NCBI RefSeq assembly: GCF_964204865.1
Contig: NC_135250.1
Location: forward strand, 17,456,001-17,520,000
Length of the DNA: 64,000 bases
Source of the DNA: Styela clava
Taxonomy: Eukaryota; Chordata; Ascidiacea; Stolidobranchia; Styelidae
Direction of reading: 5' to 3'
Shown in pieces: positions 24,207 through 38,600 of this stretch. Positions within the stretch are counted from its first letter, which is position 1; each line of letters begins with the position of its first letter. The translations under genes and the position numbers were made by a program. The notes beneath the pieces were generated by a model, which searched no databases, was not told where the DNA came from, and was given only the letters and a program-made list of their open reading frames with translations.

Positions 24207-25511
24207 TATGGTGGCCCATCGTTGTCACGCGTAAAATTGAAAATAAGAATAAAAAATAAAATGAAAAGCCGAAAATAAAAAAATTGTTGTAAAAAAACAT
24301 AAAAATAATTGAAAAAAAAAATGAAAAAATAAATTAAAATTAAAAAAAAAAAAATAAATAAAAACGAAAAAAAAAACAAACAAAAAAAAATTAAAAAAAA
24401 AAAAAATTAAAAAAAAAATTGAATAAAAAGAAAATAAAAAGGTTGACAACGATGGTCCGCCTCGTGGCCCATCGTTGTCAGGCGTTTTTATTTTTAGAAA
24501 ATTTGCTTCTGCTTGGGACCAACGTTGTCAGGCATAATCCTACGCGCACAAATGTGTTCCCTGGGTTTCAAACTCACTACTGATTTTCTTGAGCAATATT
24601 CAATATGAAAATGTTCTATAAATTCTCCATGCTACAAGTTCAACAAGAAGTAATATATTTATAATAATGATAAGAGAATATAAAATTGAATACGAAAATT
24701 CGGAAAATTTGTTGTTACGTGTATAAGGTAATTTAATTGGAGAATGCTGCTTAACTACTCAGTTGTCTGGACACTCGCGATGCCGGTACCGTACCGTCTT
24801 ACCAAATACCGGTAGTCGGTTATAGTCGCTTTGCGTCTGACCGTACCGGTAGCCATACAATCACTCATCATCTCCCATTCTTTCACGAGTGATTGCATGG
24901 GTACCGGTACGGTCAGACAATACCGTACCGGCATCGCACGAGTGTCTGAGCAGTTAAGCAGCATTTTCCAATTAAAAACAAATTTTCGTATCCAATTCTA
25001 TATTCTCTTATCCTTATTAAAAAAATTGTGTTGCTTGTGGTTGAACTTGTAGCATGGAGAATTTATAGAACATTTTCATGTTGAATTTATTGGATATTGC
25101 TCATGAAAATCAGTAGTGAGTTAGAAACCCAGGAAACACATTTGTGCGTGTAGGATTAAGCCTGACAACGTTGGTCCCAAGCAGCATCAAATTTTCCAAA
25201 AATAAAAACGCGTGACAACGATGGGCCACGAGGCGGACCATCGTTGTCAACCTTTTTATTTTCTTTCTATCCAATTTTTTTTTTCAAATTTTTTTTTTTT
25301 TTTTTTAATTTTTTTTTTTAATTTCAATTTTTTTTTTAATTTTTTTTGTTTGTTTTATTTTTCAATTTTTTTTTTAATTTCAATTTTTTTTTTATTTCTT
25401 TTTTTCAATTATTTTTATGTTTTTTCACAACTATTTTTTTTATTCTCGCTTTTTCATTTTATTTTTTCATTTTTTTTTAAATTTTACACGTGACAACGAT
25501 GGGCCACCATA
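24207..25511. mobile_element. Palindromic homopolymer-rich DNA element, copy 2
   Basis: It has the same termini as copy 1 (TATGGTGGCCCATCGTTGTC and complement), with a perfect 6-bp target duplication GACATG at 24201-24206 and 25512-25517. At 1.3 kb it retains the subterminal GGTCCGCCTCGTGGCCCATC block on both sides and lacks the inserted hairpin, so it is closer to the ancestral form. Long A and T tracts flank a central palindromic region rich in GGTACCG words (24780-24950). No coding capacity. Confidence 0.88.
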
Positions 25512-28500
25512 GACATGCATACGTGCTGTTTCTCTCGTCCGCCTTCACCAATGGTCTGTTTTTACCAACTGGCAAATCGCTTGACGTAGAGAATGGTAAT
25601 GAAACTTTTTTGTTTTTAAACATCCGGCAACGTTGATATAAGTTTGAGAATAAATTTTCCCACCACGTGATTGACATTTTTCAGTGTGATGCAGCAAGGA
25701 TCCAAGCTCTCAACCCATTCCGGCTCCTGCTATAAACCTCTCACACCAGGAAAATCAATTTTGCGCAACGCTACCTAACCGGCGATTGATACACAAAACT
25801 GTACTTGGCTGCATTGGGTGCCCCAAAACATTTTTCCACAGAAGAGCCCAAAAGATCATGTAACAGCGGTGTTATGTGGGGTTACCTTGGGTTTTAAGTT
25901 TGTGTAACCAAATTATTATTGTTGTCATTGAAAAAAATCAAAAGTGTTTTATGAGACAAATAAGAATTAAAAATGGAAATAGCGCTGATAATCCTACCCA
26001 TGCCAGACTATGCCTGTTATCTATAGATAAAGCCAGAAGCGTTTTTTTAAAAAAGACGTGGAAATAGCGGCTGATAATCCGATTCATACCCCATGATCAA
26101 TGATCCATAGCGTATATTTGTTAATACATAAAACTATTAATATAGAGGTTCAATAATTTAAAGTGTCATCATTTGGGTTTTTACATTTTTCACAGATATT
26201 TGCAAAATGAAAATCAATTAGGTTTAATCGAAAAGATGAAGAACTTTTTACCCTGAACGATTTGAGATGATTTTATTCTCGCGAACGACTTGGAATTTGG
26301 GTGGGAGTTTCTATATTTAACTTGTCTTTCAAAAATTAGGCTACAACTAGATCTTTGTCACACTTAAAAAATAACAAGTGTTTTAAGAACATGAAATATA
26401 ATGGAACTTCACACCGAGTATCAAAACTAGGTTATTGTCGCGGCGCGCTAACACGGTGGTAGTTGTGATCTGGCATGACAACTTGATTCAAACATGTTGA
26501 CGGACACAATTCTTCAGCCAAATGGCGGACATGATTTGTAACTGGAAGGAATGAGGTACGCTGCTACAATTATGACTTTTCTCAATGATTAGCTTCGCGA
26601 GATGTTAGTAAGCTACGTCGTGGGCAATAGGCTAACGATTTAAGTGTTCGTAGTGATGTCATAAAGTGGTTGTCATTTTTTTAGATTCTCGAATATGATT
26701 ATTCAAACACTAGAGATAGGCTGTACAAAAATACTTGGTTGTTACTATATAAATTCGATTCATATGAGTTTCATATTATCATCATAAAATCAAAAAACGA
26801 CAATGCTTAAATATATTGACAACATCACAAATGAATAATCGAAGTATAGCATTAGTGGAAACTGCAAAGAAATATGTATCTAATCATTCAAATCACATAT
26901 CATTCAAATCAATTACATATTCAGTGCCATCGTATCAATTCAATACACATCCGTACTGGCCAAATTTGGAGTGGAACATCAAGACATCAAAACTTCGGAC
27001 GTCACATCATATGCTCCAGTAATGCCGGGGTCTAACCACTGAACTGGAAATATATTTATATATCTCTGTGGGTCTAACGACAAACAACCGCTAGAACTAA
27101 TAAATCATCATTCTTCCTCTAGTGGTGAAAATAAACAATGAAAAAGATATTAGACAAAATGCCCCCGAACGAAGGTCGTGTTCAAATTTTCGTGACTATT
27201 TAGGCATTTTTTTTTACAATGTCACTTTAATTTAATTCAGAATAGCATAAACCAGCCAACATAAAACTATGCTTCGAGCGTATGCACTGTACCGGAAAAT
27301 GAATAATAATAAACCATAAACATACCATATACGATACGCAATAATTACAGAGATTCATCATTTTTGTACTCATTCGAAAGTATAATTTGTATTTCTTTTT
27401 TTTTGTATCGGTACTACGACTTCTAAATAAAAGTCTATAATATATACACTGAAAAGTTTGCTTAAAAATCTTCGCATTATCACGTGACTTGTCGGATGTC
27501 ATGGTGATTCTGAGCATCCGGGCGTCCTGTCGCATTTTTCTAAGATTCGTTGTAAACAAAAAATTTGCTTGGTAGCCTTGCCTATGCTCGGTTCGATATG
27601 TTTGTTTACTGCAAGACTGTAGTAGTACGGTAGTAGTATTTATATTATATGAAGAGAGTTTAGTACTGATATTTTGTTGTTGTTTCTTTTGTGGTGCTTT
27701 TGTTGTTGCAGGATTGTTGTTTGTCGTCCAGTGGACTATTAGCTTAGTGAGTTCGTAATCAAATTAATTTTATCGCATACCGGTATTGCGCACCGCATGT
27801 TCGTTTGTTGTGTTCTACAGTTCTCCTTATCTCCATGTACAGATATAGCAGTAGGCTAATTACACTCCATGTTAAAAGTCCACGCTCACACCCAAGTACC
27901 GGTATCTACGCCCGAATTATCTTTGTGTTTTTATCGTGTTCTTTTTCAAATACAGTGTATCAAATTATAAACAAAGCACCAAAGCACCGCATCACAGCAA
28001 TCAAACAGACAAAAACACGGTGGTCGCAAATTGGTAGACAAAGATATTATCGACGTATTGGAAATGCGCACCCCCTTATTTCCCCTCCTTCAAATGTAGA
28101 AACGCGAAACTTTAAAGATGGTTAGAAAAACACAACTCTACCCACCTGCCAAGTTTCATCTCTTTATATCTTATATTTGTATGAATTCTCAAGCTTTTTT
28201 AAAGGAACAATGGGTAGTTGGCGGCATGGAAAAATGGTCCGTTTTTTTTTTTCAGTCGTAACTTTTTTGTTTGTGGCCGCATTTTAGTGTAGTTTCGCAG
28301 AACTACGAGGAATAAGTGGACGATAACGCGTGAGAAATATCGTCGCGGTTCGTTAATTCTTTCATCATTAATTTAATCGATGAAGTTGATGGTCGCAAAT
28401 AGGTCGTGGCCGCAAAGTGGGTAAGCCACCCTAAGTTTAGCCATTGTAATTGACCATGTAACAATGGCGTTCCTTAATACGTAATATGTCCCATATGGGA

Positions 28501-28897
28501 AGTAGCCTCTATTCGACAAAATTACCAGCCGACTCAACTTCGCCTCTAGGGCAGTAGGGCCACAGACCAATTGACATTACACGATTGGGGTCTGGTATAG
28601 TTTAGTACCACATACACTTCTAGTTGGCCTAGCTTAACAATTTTGGCATACCGGTATGTCATTCCTAACCCCCCACCTGACCACGTCACCAAAAAATTAC
28701 GTCATTGCGACAACATAGTGGCGTAATAAGCCCCACCAAAGTATGCGGGTTCGCGCAGACAATCACCCGAAATCGAGCAAGTTATTTCTCTCGTTTTTTC
28801 GTCATAACGATCGCGATATAAGAAAGATCGCCGAGGTTAGCGGGTTCGTTATCGGCACACCAGTCTGGATTTCATGGCCTTTTTGAACGAGAAATCG

Positions 28898-29000
28898 GGC
28901 GTGCAATCAGAAATTCCTGCGTGCAAATAAGAATTCCTGGCATGCAATTATAGCTCACGGCGTGCAAAACAACTGCGCCTGCGTGCAACTGACTTCGACA
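28898..29000 (+). repeat. Five spaced GCGTGCAA-type words
   Basis: The words GCGTGCAATC, GCGTGCAAAT, GCATGCAATT, GCGTGCAAAA and GCGTGCAACT recur every 20-23 bases, about two helical turns. This looks like an array of binding sites or the subterminal region of a transposon. Confidence 0.6.
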
Positions 29001-29015
29001 TTAGATACCTCTCAA

Positions 29016-29275
29016 TACATCTGCGTAAAATGACCGGTATTGAATAAAAAGTACGTTGAATCATAGCAAAAATGGACCTTTGACCCCCGAACATTATTTC
29101 TACAGTTTGTCCCTAATTTTGAGAGTGTTTGTGCGACTTTGAATACCAGTACTGTTCAGTACACCCGCGTAAAATTGTTGGATATAAAATACGTTGAATC
29201 AGAGCAAAATGAACATACCAAAGAAAAAAAATCGCTCTCATAGAGTGTTTGTTTTACTGAACCAAATGTCAGGAC
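29016..29275 (+). repeat. Diverged two-unit tandem duplication
   Basis: Both units carry ACATCTGCGTAAAAT / ACACCCGCGTAAAAT, then TACGTTGAATCA-AGCAAAA, then AGAGTGTTTGT, in the same order at a spacing of about 140 bases. Heavily diverged, with no coding signal. Confidence 0.6.
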
Positions 29276-29538
29276 ATCTTGGAATCTGAGAACTGTGCTC
29301 TACTATAATGAGGCTGAATACTAATAGTGAATTGGAAATACTTTCTTTTCAAATTTATGTGTCTGATCATGTAGCCCTAATTAATGATTTTCCATATCCC
29401 GCTTGTACCATTTTATTTCTTTTTTCTCAGAAAAATCAATTGAATAGCGGCCACTGATACAGAATTTCGTTACTTAAAGTATGGTTAGGTCTCAAAATAC
29501 AGCTTTCAATACTTTGCTGCTTAGTTAAATTAGAGAAG

Positions 29539-29577
29539 ATGACTCGAAAAGTCAAAGTAGAGCAATCCAGTTTCTGA
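29539..29577 (+). promoter_or_regulatory. Upstream open reading frame overlapping a possible ZFAND4 start
   Basis: A 12-residue frame (ATGACTCG... to TGA) ends in TGATG, so its stop overlaps the upstream in-frame ATG candidate of ZFAND4 at 29577. If this segment is in the mature 5' leader, it would favour reinitiation or use of the second in-frame ATG at 29649. Whether it is transcribed is not shown. Confidence 0.35.
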
Positions 29578-29648
29578 TGGATGGAGGTCTAACACTGTTA
29601 CACATCAAAGGTTGCAAAATCTGGAATGCATCAGTAAAATACTGTCTA

Positions 29649-32600
29649 ATGGACTATGGGAATAGGTAAGTTTTTTGTATTGTTTCAAATGCTTCAATCT
29701 CTAAAAATCATCTGAATTTCTTGTATGATTTATGGAAACAGGTTGAGGCGTCAACATTTTTAATTTTCCTGACAGAATGCATTTACTGCTTTATATGAAT
29801 TAGTACCTACCCCAAGGTGAACATAACACCAGATAAATAAATTATATATAAACAAGCCAAACCACGCATCTCACCATTCAACAAACATCAGTTCAAGTCA
29901 AAACGTTAGCGGGATAACACATGTTAAAAATTTTTTTGATTTCATGCTTTTTTTTGTCGTTGATCAAGTCTCTAAAGAATGATAAAGAAAAGAAAAGACA
30001 TAAACAGTGAAGACAACTATCGAGTTGAAATTCTGTTACTCTGTCATGATGCTTAAGCAAACTAACTGCCAGCTACAAATACAGTACATTGTCTTGAGTT
30101 ACTTAATAACAAAAATTTGTTTTCAGAATTCCGTTCCATGCAACAATGAATCTCTTCATTGAAACTTTAACTGGTACTTGTTTTGAACTTCGAGTCTCAC
30201 CCTTCGAAACAATTTTATCAGTGAAAGCAAAAATTCAACGTTTGGAAGGTGTGGTGTAGTTAATGTATTTGAATACAGTAAAGTATCTAGTAATAATCAC
30301 TGACAGAACATATTATTATGGTTGGGAAAATGTGTTCGGTTTCATATTACTTTTGTCCAATTTTGAAGAAAGCCAGTGGCAGTGACTTAGACTACTTAGA
30401 TCAGGGGTCTCCAACTCAAAATATGTCATAGACTCATGAGCTATTTTTTGAACTTGACTGACGACGCGGGCCACAAACCAACAAATTGGTACAAAATTTA
30501 TACATTAAAAATAACAAAAGAAATCGGGAAGTATTTATTGAAATTACACTTGAATCTTACACCAAACGAGACCTGAAACATATTCATTTACTTATGCTGA
30601 ATATTTGGCGCTGTTTTGTAACGGTGAGAGACTCGATGTTTGGCCTTATTTTGCGTTGGGTTTGCTAGTCCTAAGACAGCATGCAAATGCTCTTCCGTTG
30701 GTCGTGTGTGGAGGGCTGATTTGTTTGTGGAGGGCTGATTTAACTCTCATTAGTGGAAAAAACTGCTCGCAAATATGAGAAATGTCAAACAGGGCAAACG
30801 TATGCGACGTGAGTGTGCAATTAGCTTTGCGAACCTTTCTCAGGCCACAATGTTCTGACCGAAACTCGTTTATTTCGTCATGATGAATATGTGAAATGAA
30901 ATTATTGAATTTACAATGAATTATTATAACGGAATAAAATATGAACATGGTGAAGCTGAATAAATAACAAAGGGAAATTTTTGTTCCACTTTTCACAGTT
31001 TGTCGGACCGAACTCTTGATGTTAAATGACACATAAAACTTATAGTTAATTCTGATCACTCATGCATTATAGTTGACATGTTACTATTTTAGTTTTTTGT
31101 GGAAAAATCTCAACCGCGGTTTGAAAAAAAAACTCGCAGGAGCATGCGAGCGGCATGTTGGAGACTCCTGACTTGGATTATACTACTTTGGTCAAAAAGA
31201 AGTGTCTTCTCCTGTCATAGCAAGCCTGATTTAATGTAAACATAGTGGACTGTTTATATTAGGTTGATCTCCAATATCAACGACTTGGACTTGATTTGAT
31301 GAACTAATACAATAGCTACCAAATGAATTTTGTTATGTGGAATGCTTTATTTTGAATATCTAGATTTGATTAAAAAAATCCCTTTTCTTCATCTATTTGA
31401 GTGATTGAATAGGCTAGTTGTTATCCAAATCAAAAATGTTTTTTCAGGAATTCCAATTTCTCAGCAGCATCTTATATGGGAAGGTACAGAGTTAGATGAT
31501 GACTTTTGTCTTCATGATTATAGGTTTGTCATATTTATTGTTACTTATCGATTTTAATCGGTAAGTATGTTGATAGGTATTTGTCTGTTAGATGCACGTG
31601 ATATCTCACGAAAGCAAGCTTGAATCTGCTCCAATTTTTGCATGTGCATTCATCATATGTCGGACCAGAAGCCCATTGATTTTGGATGAATCATGTCAAT
31701 TAGCGAGTTATTAATTATTTAGTGATGGGACACAAGGTGTCACTATGGAGTAAGAGCGCTGTTTTGGGGATCCCCTAACTTTCGATCGATAAGTCTTCGG
31801 TCTTTGACCGATATTCTCGTTTTAGTGTTACCAATATAGAACTTGCTATTTTATTTCACAATTATATACTTTTCATGCATGCTATGTTGTTATTTTTCAT
31901 ATCTTTGATATATTCAGACAAGCCTATTTTTGGTTTTCTTTCAATACATTTATTTCTAAAATGTTCAATGCTATCAAACTCAGATATCACTTCTATGACG
32001 CTGTAAAAATGTTTCTTAGCTGATGCAACTGTATGGAACAACCTATAAACAGCGGCAGTGTAATCTTCTAAGTAGGGTATTTAACGTTTGTTGTGTCAAA
32101 TGAAATTGCCTATTGGGAAAACGATATGTCTATTGATTAATTGAATAGTTTTTTGTTTCATTTTAGGATAAAAGACAGCTGTATGCTAAAATTGGTTTTA
32201 GCTATGAGAGGTGGCCCAATAAACACAAGAAGAAGTAAGCCTATTTTTGTAGTATATTATTATTGTAATTGTTATGTAAGTTAGAAATTTGGAATGCCGT
32301 GCCATGTATAAATTCAAATTATATTTTGTATCAATGGAAAACTTTCCTAAAGCATGCTCATGAAGTAGTTTCTCACATTGGCAAGGGTAAGACAAGGGAT
32401 GCCCATATCTCAATGGTTTACTGTTCTGTATCTTTTTCTCTGAGATTCATTTTAATTTTCTGATTCTGAACCAACTAAATTGTTACTTATATAAAATATT
32501 ACTGTGTAAAATTTTGTTCAAATCTTAAATATGCTGAAGTGTGAAAGATCACAAAACAATGATTTCTTTTCTACTCAGGCTTAACCTTTTTAAATATCAT

Positions 32601-35600
32601 TGTGAACATGACTTGAAATTGCATTTCATGATATCAGTTGAAAAAATTAGGCCTACCCTACGTAAGGCAAACCATTGAAATAAATTCCTCACCTCACTAC
32701 AGGTCAAATCAAAACCTTTCTTCACTTTTTAATATTTATATATGTTGAAATTTTATAAATGTTTAATTTTGTTTTAAGTTGCCATGGACGAACCTAGTAT
32801 CCTTGATATGGCTGATTATATAGATGCTAATCAAGAGGAATTGCTTGAAGAACTTTCTGTTTCACCTAGTACTGGTAGAGGGGAAAATAATTCACAGGTG
32901 ATCAAAATGTCTTAATTTAGCTGCACTTTTAAATATAAACCAGTAAATAGTAATTAATGGAGCTGTTTTTTTTTTAATACTATATAAACTTGTTATTCCA
33001 GGTAACACTACTGGTCTACAGAAACGGAGATCAAATCAATTTCTTTCGAGTTGTTGACCGAGGTGATGGTGCCCTTTCACCAGTATCAGAATCTTATAGG
33101 TATCACCATTAGTGATTTTATAGATGGGTTATAGGCTAATGTTGAGATCCTATGTAGGTATGGGCAATTCCGTTTATGGAATCCCGAGTATTTGAATGGA
33201 AAAGGATCTGATATCAGGATTGGGATTACATCTCTTCAGATCTATGAGACGATTTTCGTATTTTGATATGTTTATTTAATAAATTAAAAAGGCAAAATTA
33301 TACCTTAAAACGACCCAATTTGTTGTATGTACCCAGAGCCCCCAAAGATTATGATATGACTTGCATTATGGTAAAGTCAACCCTAAATCAGTTTGTATTT
33401 CCAATGATTATTAACACATGTTATATGCTTGATCTATTCATTGATGTCTTGACTGACCATAAATAGTTGCTACACCTGGTAATGCTGTCTAATCAATCCA
33501 CCTTAGTCTGTAACATAGATTGAAGATTATATTTTAGACACCTTTTCACAAATATAAGTTTGATATACTCCATTGATTAACCTATGTTGTGTAGGATTCA
33601 TGTCTAGAGATGGTGAAATTGATTGACACAAAAACGAGAATATCGGTTGGAGACCGAAGACTTATCGATCGATAGTTAGGGGATCCCCAAAACAGAAACT
33701 GCAGTTTCGATTCATCCGCTCTTGTAACTTGTGCACTGCGCATCGCACACACACACACGGCGGGTCTCAAAATTCTCTCGCTTTACAAAAATCTAGATCA
33801 CTATATCAATAATTGATTGATAGCTCGCTAATTATACGACATAATTCGCCCAAAATCAATAGGCTTCTGGTCCGAGATAAGATGAATGCACATGCAAAAT
33901 CTGGAGCAGATTCAATCTCGCTTTCGTGAGATATCGCGTGCATCTAACAGACATACAGACAAATACCTATCAACATACTTACCGATTAAAATCGATAAGT
34001 AATGACTGATATCTATAGAAAAAACTTTTTCAATATTACAGTACTGGATATAACATAAATATCAAATAAAAGTATTTTAGACTATTGACTAAGTGATTTT
34101 ACCAAAATCTGCAAACTATTTTTCACAAAAAAAGGTGTTTGCTTTTATAATAATGTTTTTTGAACAAATAGTCAATTCACACTAACAAATTAGTATTCAA
34201 ATATTTGAATATTTTTATTGAATGATTTAATATTGAATTTATTTTCAAATTTTGTAAATTCAGTTCCGTTTTTAAGTGGCACCTCATATTCCGAAATTGA
34301 TGATGTCGCAGAAATGACAAGTAAGCAAACAAGAACTTTGTCTCGGTTGATTGAAAATCGAATAACAGCATCAAAAATGAAACATCTTCAAAATAGAATG
34401 CACGACCTACAAGTGAAAGATAATTCTTCTGTAATGAAGGTTGGTGAAATATAATGTGGTAAAGATAAGTCCAAATTACAATTTGGTGACAAATTGCAGT
34501 GACACATCCTGCTTTAAGACTCCTCCAAATTGATAATTTGACTTAATAAAAATAGAATCTGATTGAACATAACTCCTATTGATTGCAATTTTATGTGAGC
34601 TATGGCTTGGGTAGTGATGACTTAATTCAACTCTGCTTTCTCAAATCATAGAAAAATATAATTTTTAAGAGCCGATTCAATTTTACCTCTCCAAAATTTT
34701 TATTTTCTTGTGAATCCTCCTAAACAAGTTTAATATTAGAAATTTGTTTCTATAATGCTATGCTCTTTGACACGTTTTTCTTTCGTTTCCATATCTTCAT
34801 CCATTTGGCACATCCCTTTTTCAGTCAAGATCCCATGTATTTCTCTTTTCACTATCTATTTATTTGTTGCAATCATATTATAACATCTGGATTTATTTTA
34901 AGTAGTGAGACATTCAATTAGGGTAGAGTCAACATAATCAGACAGTGTTTCATAGCTTTTAAGTTTTTAATCTTAGTCTATTTTTAGATGGCGTCCACAA
35001 GTACAACATCAAAAATAGAGAAAGTCGGAAACCCACTACCCAAATTGGACAGAATAAAGAGAAACAAATTGGATCAAATTAAAACATCGTCCGCGATAGA
35101 GCAAGAAGTCATTTATGATTCTGAGGAAGAAAAATTTCCTGAACCCTCAGATGATTCAGGTGAGGTTTCCCTATCACAATCAATTATCAAATAGTTTATT
35201 GCTGTGTTCTCTTATGCAAACAATCACCCGGAAATAAATACCAAGGTCCAATTTTGAACCTGATGTACCGATGCTGTTTGTAAAGAATTTGAAATTTGGG
35301 TACTCCCGTAGAGTGTGTACCGATTTTTCTTTATTTTAGTTCTATTACGAGTTTGAAGACTGTCTGTGTTAGCCAATTTAATATACCATTTGCCCATAGG
35401 CTTCAGTCCCTTTATAAAACTTGATATAAAGTGAGCGAACTATATTTGTTACGTCCATATTGGTACACACATTTCTGGAGCGCCAATTTTGTAATATTTC
35501 AAATGAATATTTTTCGTGGTTGGATTTTACTCTCAAGAATAATGTATGATATGTTTTCATCAGTCATCATCTTAATTTTTGTCCAAGTGTTTTTGGTCTA

Positions 35601-38600
35601 ACTGACAATTAGTCTCTCTGCTCATACCTAACTTCAAAATTCTGTGTGTAAGTTTAATGTTTATTATTCTCATGTTTCTTGCAGATCGAAAAAGTCCAAG
35701 AACGGAGCGCTTATTGAAAGTTTTAAATGGACAAAAGTCGAACAGCACAACATCACAACAAAAAACTTCTGTCGCACCTCCATTAAAGTCAGCATCAAGG
35801 TAACGATAGCAAATAAAAAACATTGTTTTTTGGTATTTCCAATTGATCACAGGATTTGATTGTCTGACTCACAGCACATTTTTTCAGACTTTCACTCTTC
35901 CTCGATAACTAGTTCGGTAGACTAAAGCCTGCATGCTGTTGAAGTTATGTTTATGAATGGGCCATATTTTGCAGAATACTTTTCTGTAAAGTGATCCAAT
36001 TTGAAGTATTCTTAAATTAAAAAGACACATTTAAAATATGAGTAATTCCAAATTTGATCATCATATTTCATACTTTCTATCCATTTTTAGTCGATTCTCT
36101 CACACTATGACATCTAAAATGGCATTCAATCGCCATGATATGTATCTTCGTTCATATGGTCTGTTGCCACCTCAGCCTCCTCAAGATGAGATGGTTGAAA
36201 ATCCGATCACAGAATCAAGGTACAATATGTACTATTTCTATGATATTGGCATATTGCTTTCCTTTTCTTAGGCTCTTTCTTCTGTCTAGCAGTATAATAT
36301 CTTTTTTTTCTCAATTTCTGGGTATCTAAAAGCATCTTATTCATTATTTTATCATGAAATTAAAAACATTTTATTCATTGATTCATGATCAGGATGCTGT
36401 AAAGGTGTAAATATTCAGATACTATATACATCCAAATGCCAATAGCTTTTACTAGATGAGAACAGAACAGGCCTGAGTCACAATTTTAAGTTTTGAGAAA
36501 AACGCAAAAAACAATTTTGAATTTCGTTATTTTCGAATTTCTAGATATTCTCACTTAGTAAACCCTGAGCTCTGGTTATTTTAATGTGGATGAGAATGTC
36601 TTTGTAATCGATACATTATGGCACTTCATTTCTGTTTTTTACCCCCCAAAAAGGACTTTGGCCCATTCTGTTTTCAACAAGTTCTGAAATTTTTTGCATG
36701 GGATGCAAGGTAGAACAAGGTGACTTAGGCATAAGTTGCATTGAACAAATTCTTAGACATGTAAGTTTCGGACATTTTATTTCTAATGTGCATGCGTATC
36801 GTATTGGAACTTAGGCCTATTCTGTTCTTAACTTCTACAAAATATTATAGTCCCAAGTCCAGCTAAAATTTATAATATTGAGAAATTCCTTCTGTTCTCA
36901 TCCAGCGATATATTCTCATTTGATTTGGAAATTTCTAATTAGAGACAACCTTATGCTTCAATTTTAGAACAACTGCAGGCTTGACAACCTCATCGATCAC
37001 CTCAAATGGTGCCACCGGTATCACCAAAACAGAAGGCAAGATTTTGCAACCAAATCCACCTTACACAGCAAACACGAGCACCCATTCGTGGTGTAGACGT
37101 TTCAAAACGCCTACAAGAGGAAATAAATATCACTCACACCATACAAGCTTGATAAACTCCGAACTGAAACCATTAGCGCCCACTGTGAAAAATAATTCTA
37201 CTGCTACTTCAGAAACCATTGTTCAAGCAAGCCAAGCCACTAGGAGAGAGTTAGCTCTTCCTCCCGTGCCTCAGTTACCCCCCTTGACGACGTCTAACGT
37301 TTGTCGATCAGCAAGAACTGATAGGATTAGGGATCCTGCATTGGTTTCCAAAACTGACTTGTATACAAAACTAATATCTGGGGAATCAGCACTTAAAACA
37401 ACCTCAGATCACAAGGATATCAAAGACACAGTTCCGTTACCCTTACCTCTTGGATATACTGGTATTGTAAATGCTACAAAGACCAAAGATATGAAACGCC
37501 AAGGTAAAACACCTTATTTTACACATATGTACGCATCACGTCTGCTAAGTACCATTACGCCATGTCAGAGTACCGCCCATGAAAACGACTATGGACTGCC
37601 TGCTGTTGTTTGGAATTCATTGAAATTTTGATATAACTTAGGTAAAATACACAACTCTGATTTGGTATTTAAATTTTTTCATAAGCTCATAAATTTCTCA
37701 ACATCAGGGGCTTTTGAAAATCACGCTAAAGTTATACGTACTGCAAGTTAATGATATTGTCTATGGACACCGATAAAATTTATATGGACGCGTGCATGTC
37801 ATTCCTAACTTGATACTTACCAATTTTTATGAAGTTTGTTCAATCCGAACATTGTTAACTATTACCCGCAACGAGGCACTACCAAACTAATATGCACAAC
37901 TCCAGCGTTGATTTGCAACGATCTCCCGGCAGCCTCAATGACCGTTGCCAGAATAAAATCCTAAAATAATCCCAATATTTCTTAGATGTGACGCACATCG
38001 AAAGACTAATGATTTATATGTGTTCTTTGTTCATATTCATTAAAGTCCTTTTTAAAAAAAGTCAATTCGCATACGTTTACGAAATGCTACAAATTAATTC
38101 AAGGCACGGGAAGTATGACCTTAGCAAGAGTCAACATGCATCAGTTATCGATTGAATGCCGACATTTTCCCTCGTAGCGATTTCTCTCGTTTTGCGTTTC
38201 ACTAAGAGTGGTAAATATCTTACAAGTTAAGGAATATTAAATGATAATTAATTGTTCATCAATTAAGGTCGGATATGAAAAACGCTAAATCAGTTAATTT
38301 CCGCATAGGCGTGGATTTGCAGAGTGGGGTAGGTCGTTGCCGACCAGAGGTTATGTAAAGTTCAGAGATTTTTTCGTACATAATTAATTGGAAAGCAGCT
38401 AATTTCGTTGAAAAGAATTTGTAAACTTTGTTGCATTACGTACTTCTATTCACAATACCTTTCGTTCTTAATTTTTTTCGATTACCTTCAAGAATAGCCG
38501 AGATACATTCTGTTGTTTATCGGTCTGACATTCTTGCGGTCACAGTTTTTGAGTCAGCGTAGTACAATCCTTATGGAAAAAATTTGAGTATCGGGCGGTA

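Larger units (their letters stand above)
25518..29538. other. Intergenic, no gene recognised
   Basis: AT-rich sequence. Local structure includes a short direct repeat (GTGGAAATAGCGGCTGATAA-like at about 25974 and 26059), GCGTGCAA-type repeats at 28898-29000 and a diverged tandem duplication at about 29016-29275. The upstream regulatory region of ZFAND4 should lie at the right end. Confidence 0.45.

Noticed and set aside
31543-34000. Helitron identity for the repeat with a hairpin terminus
   Set aside because: The ends lack 5' TC and 3' CTRR, and the hairpin is at the very end rather than about 10 bases inside.
34261-34276. ATTCAG at 34256-34263 as the acceptor of ZFAND4 exon 7
   Set aside because: Joining there to exon 6 (phase 2) runs into a stop within 12 codons; the TTTTTAAG acceptor before 34277 keeps frame and matches the conserved Ser-Gly segment.
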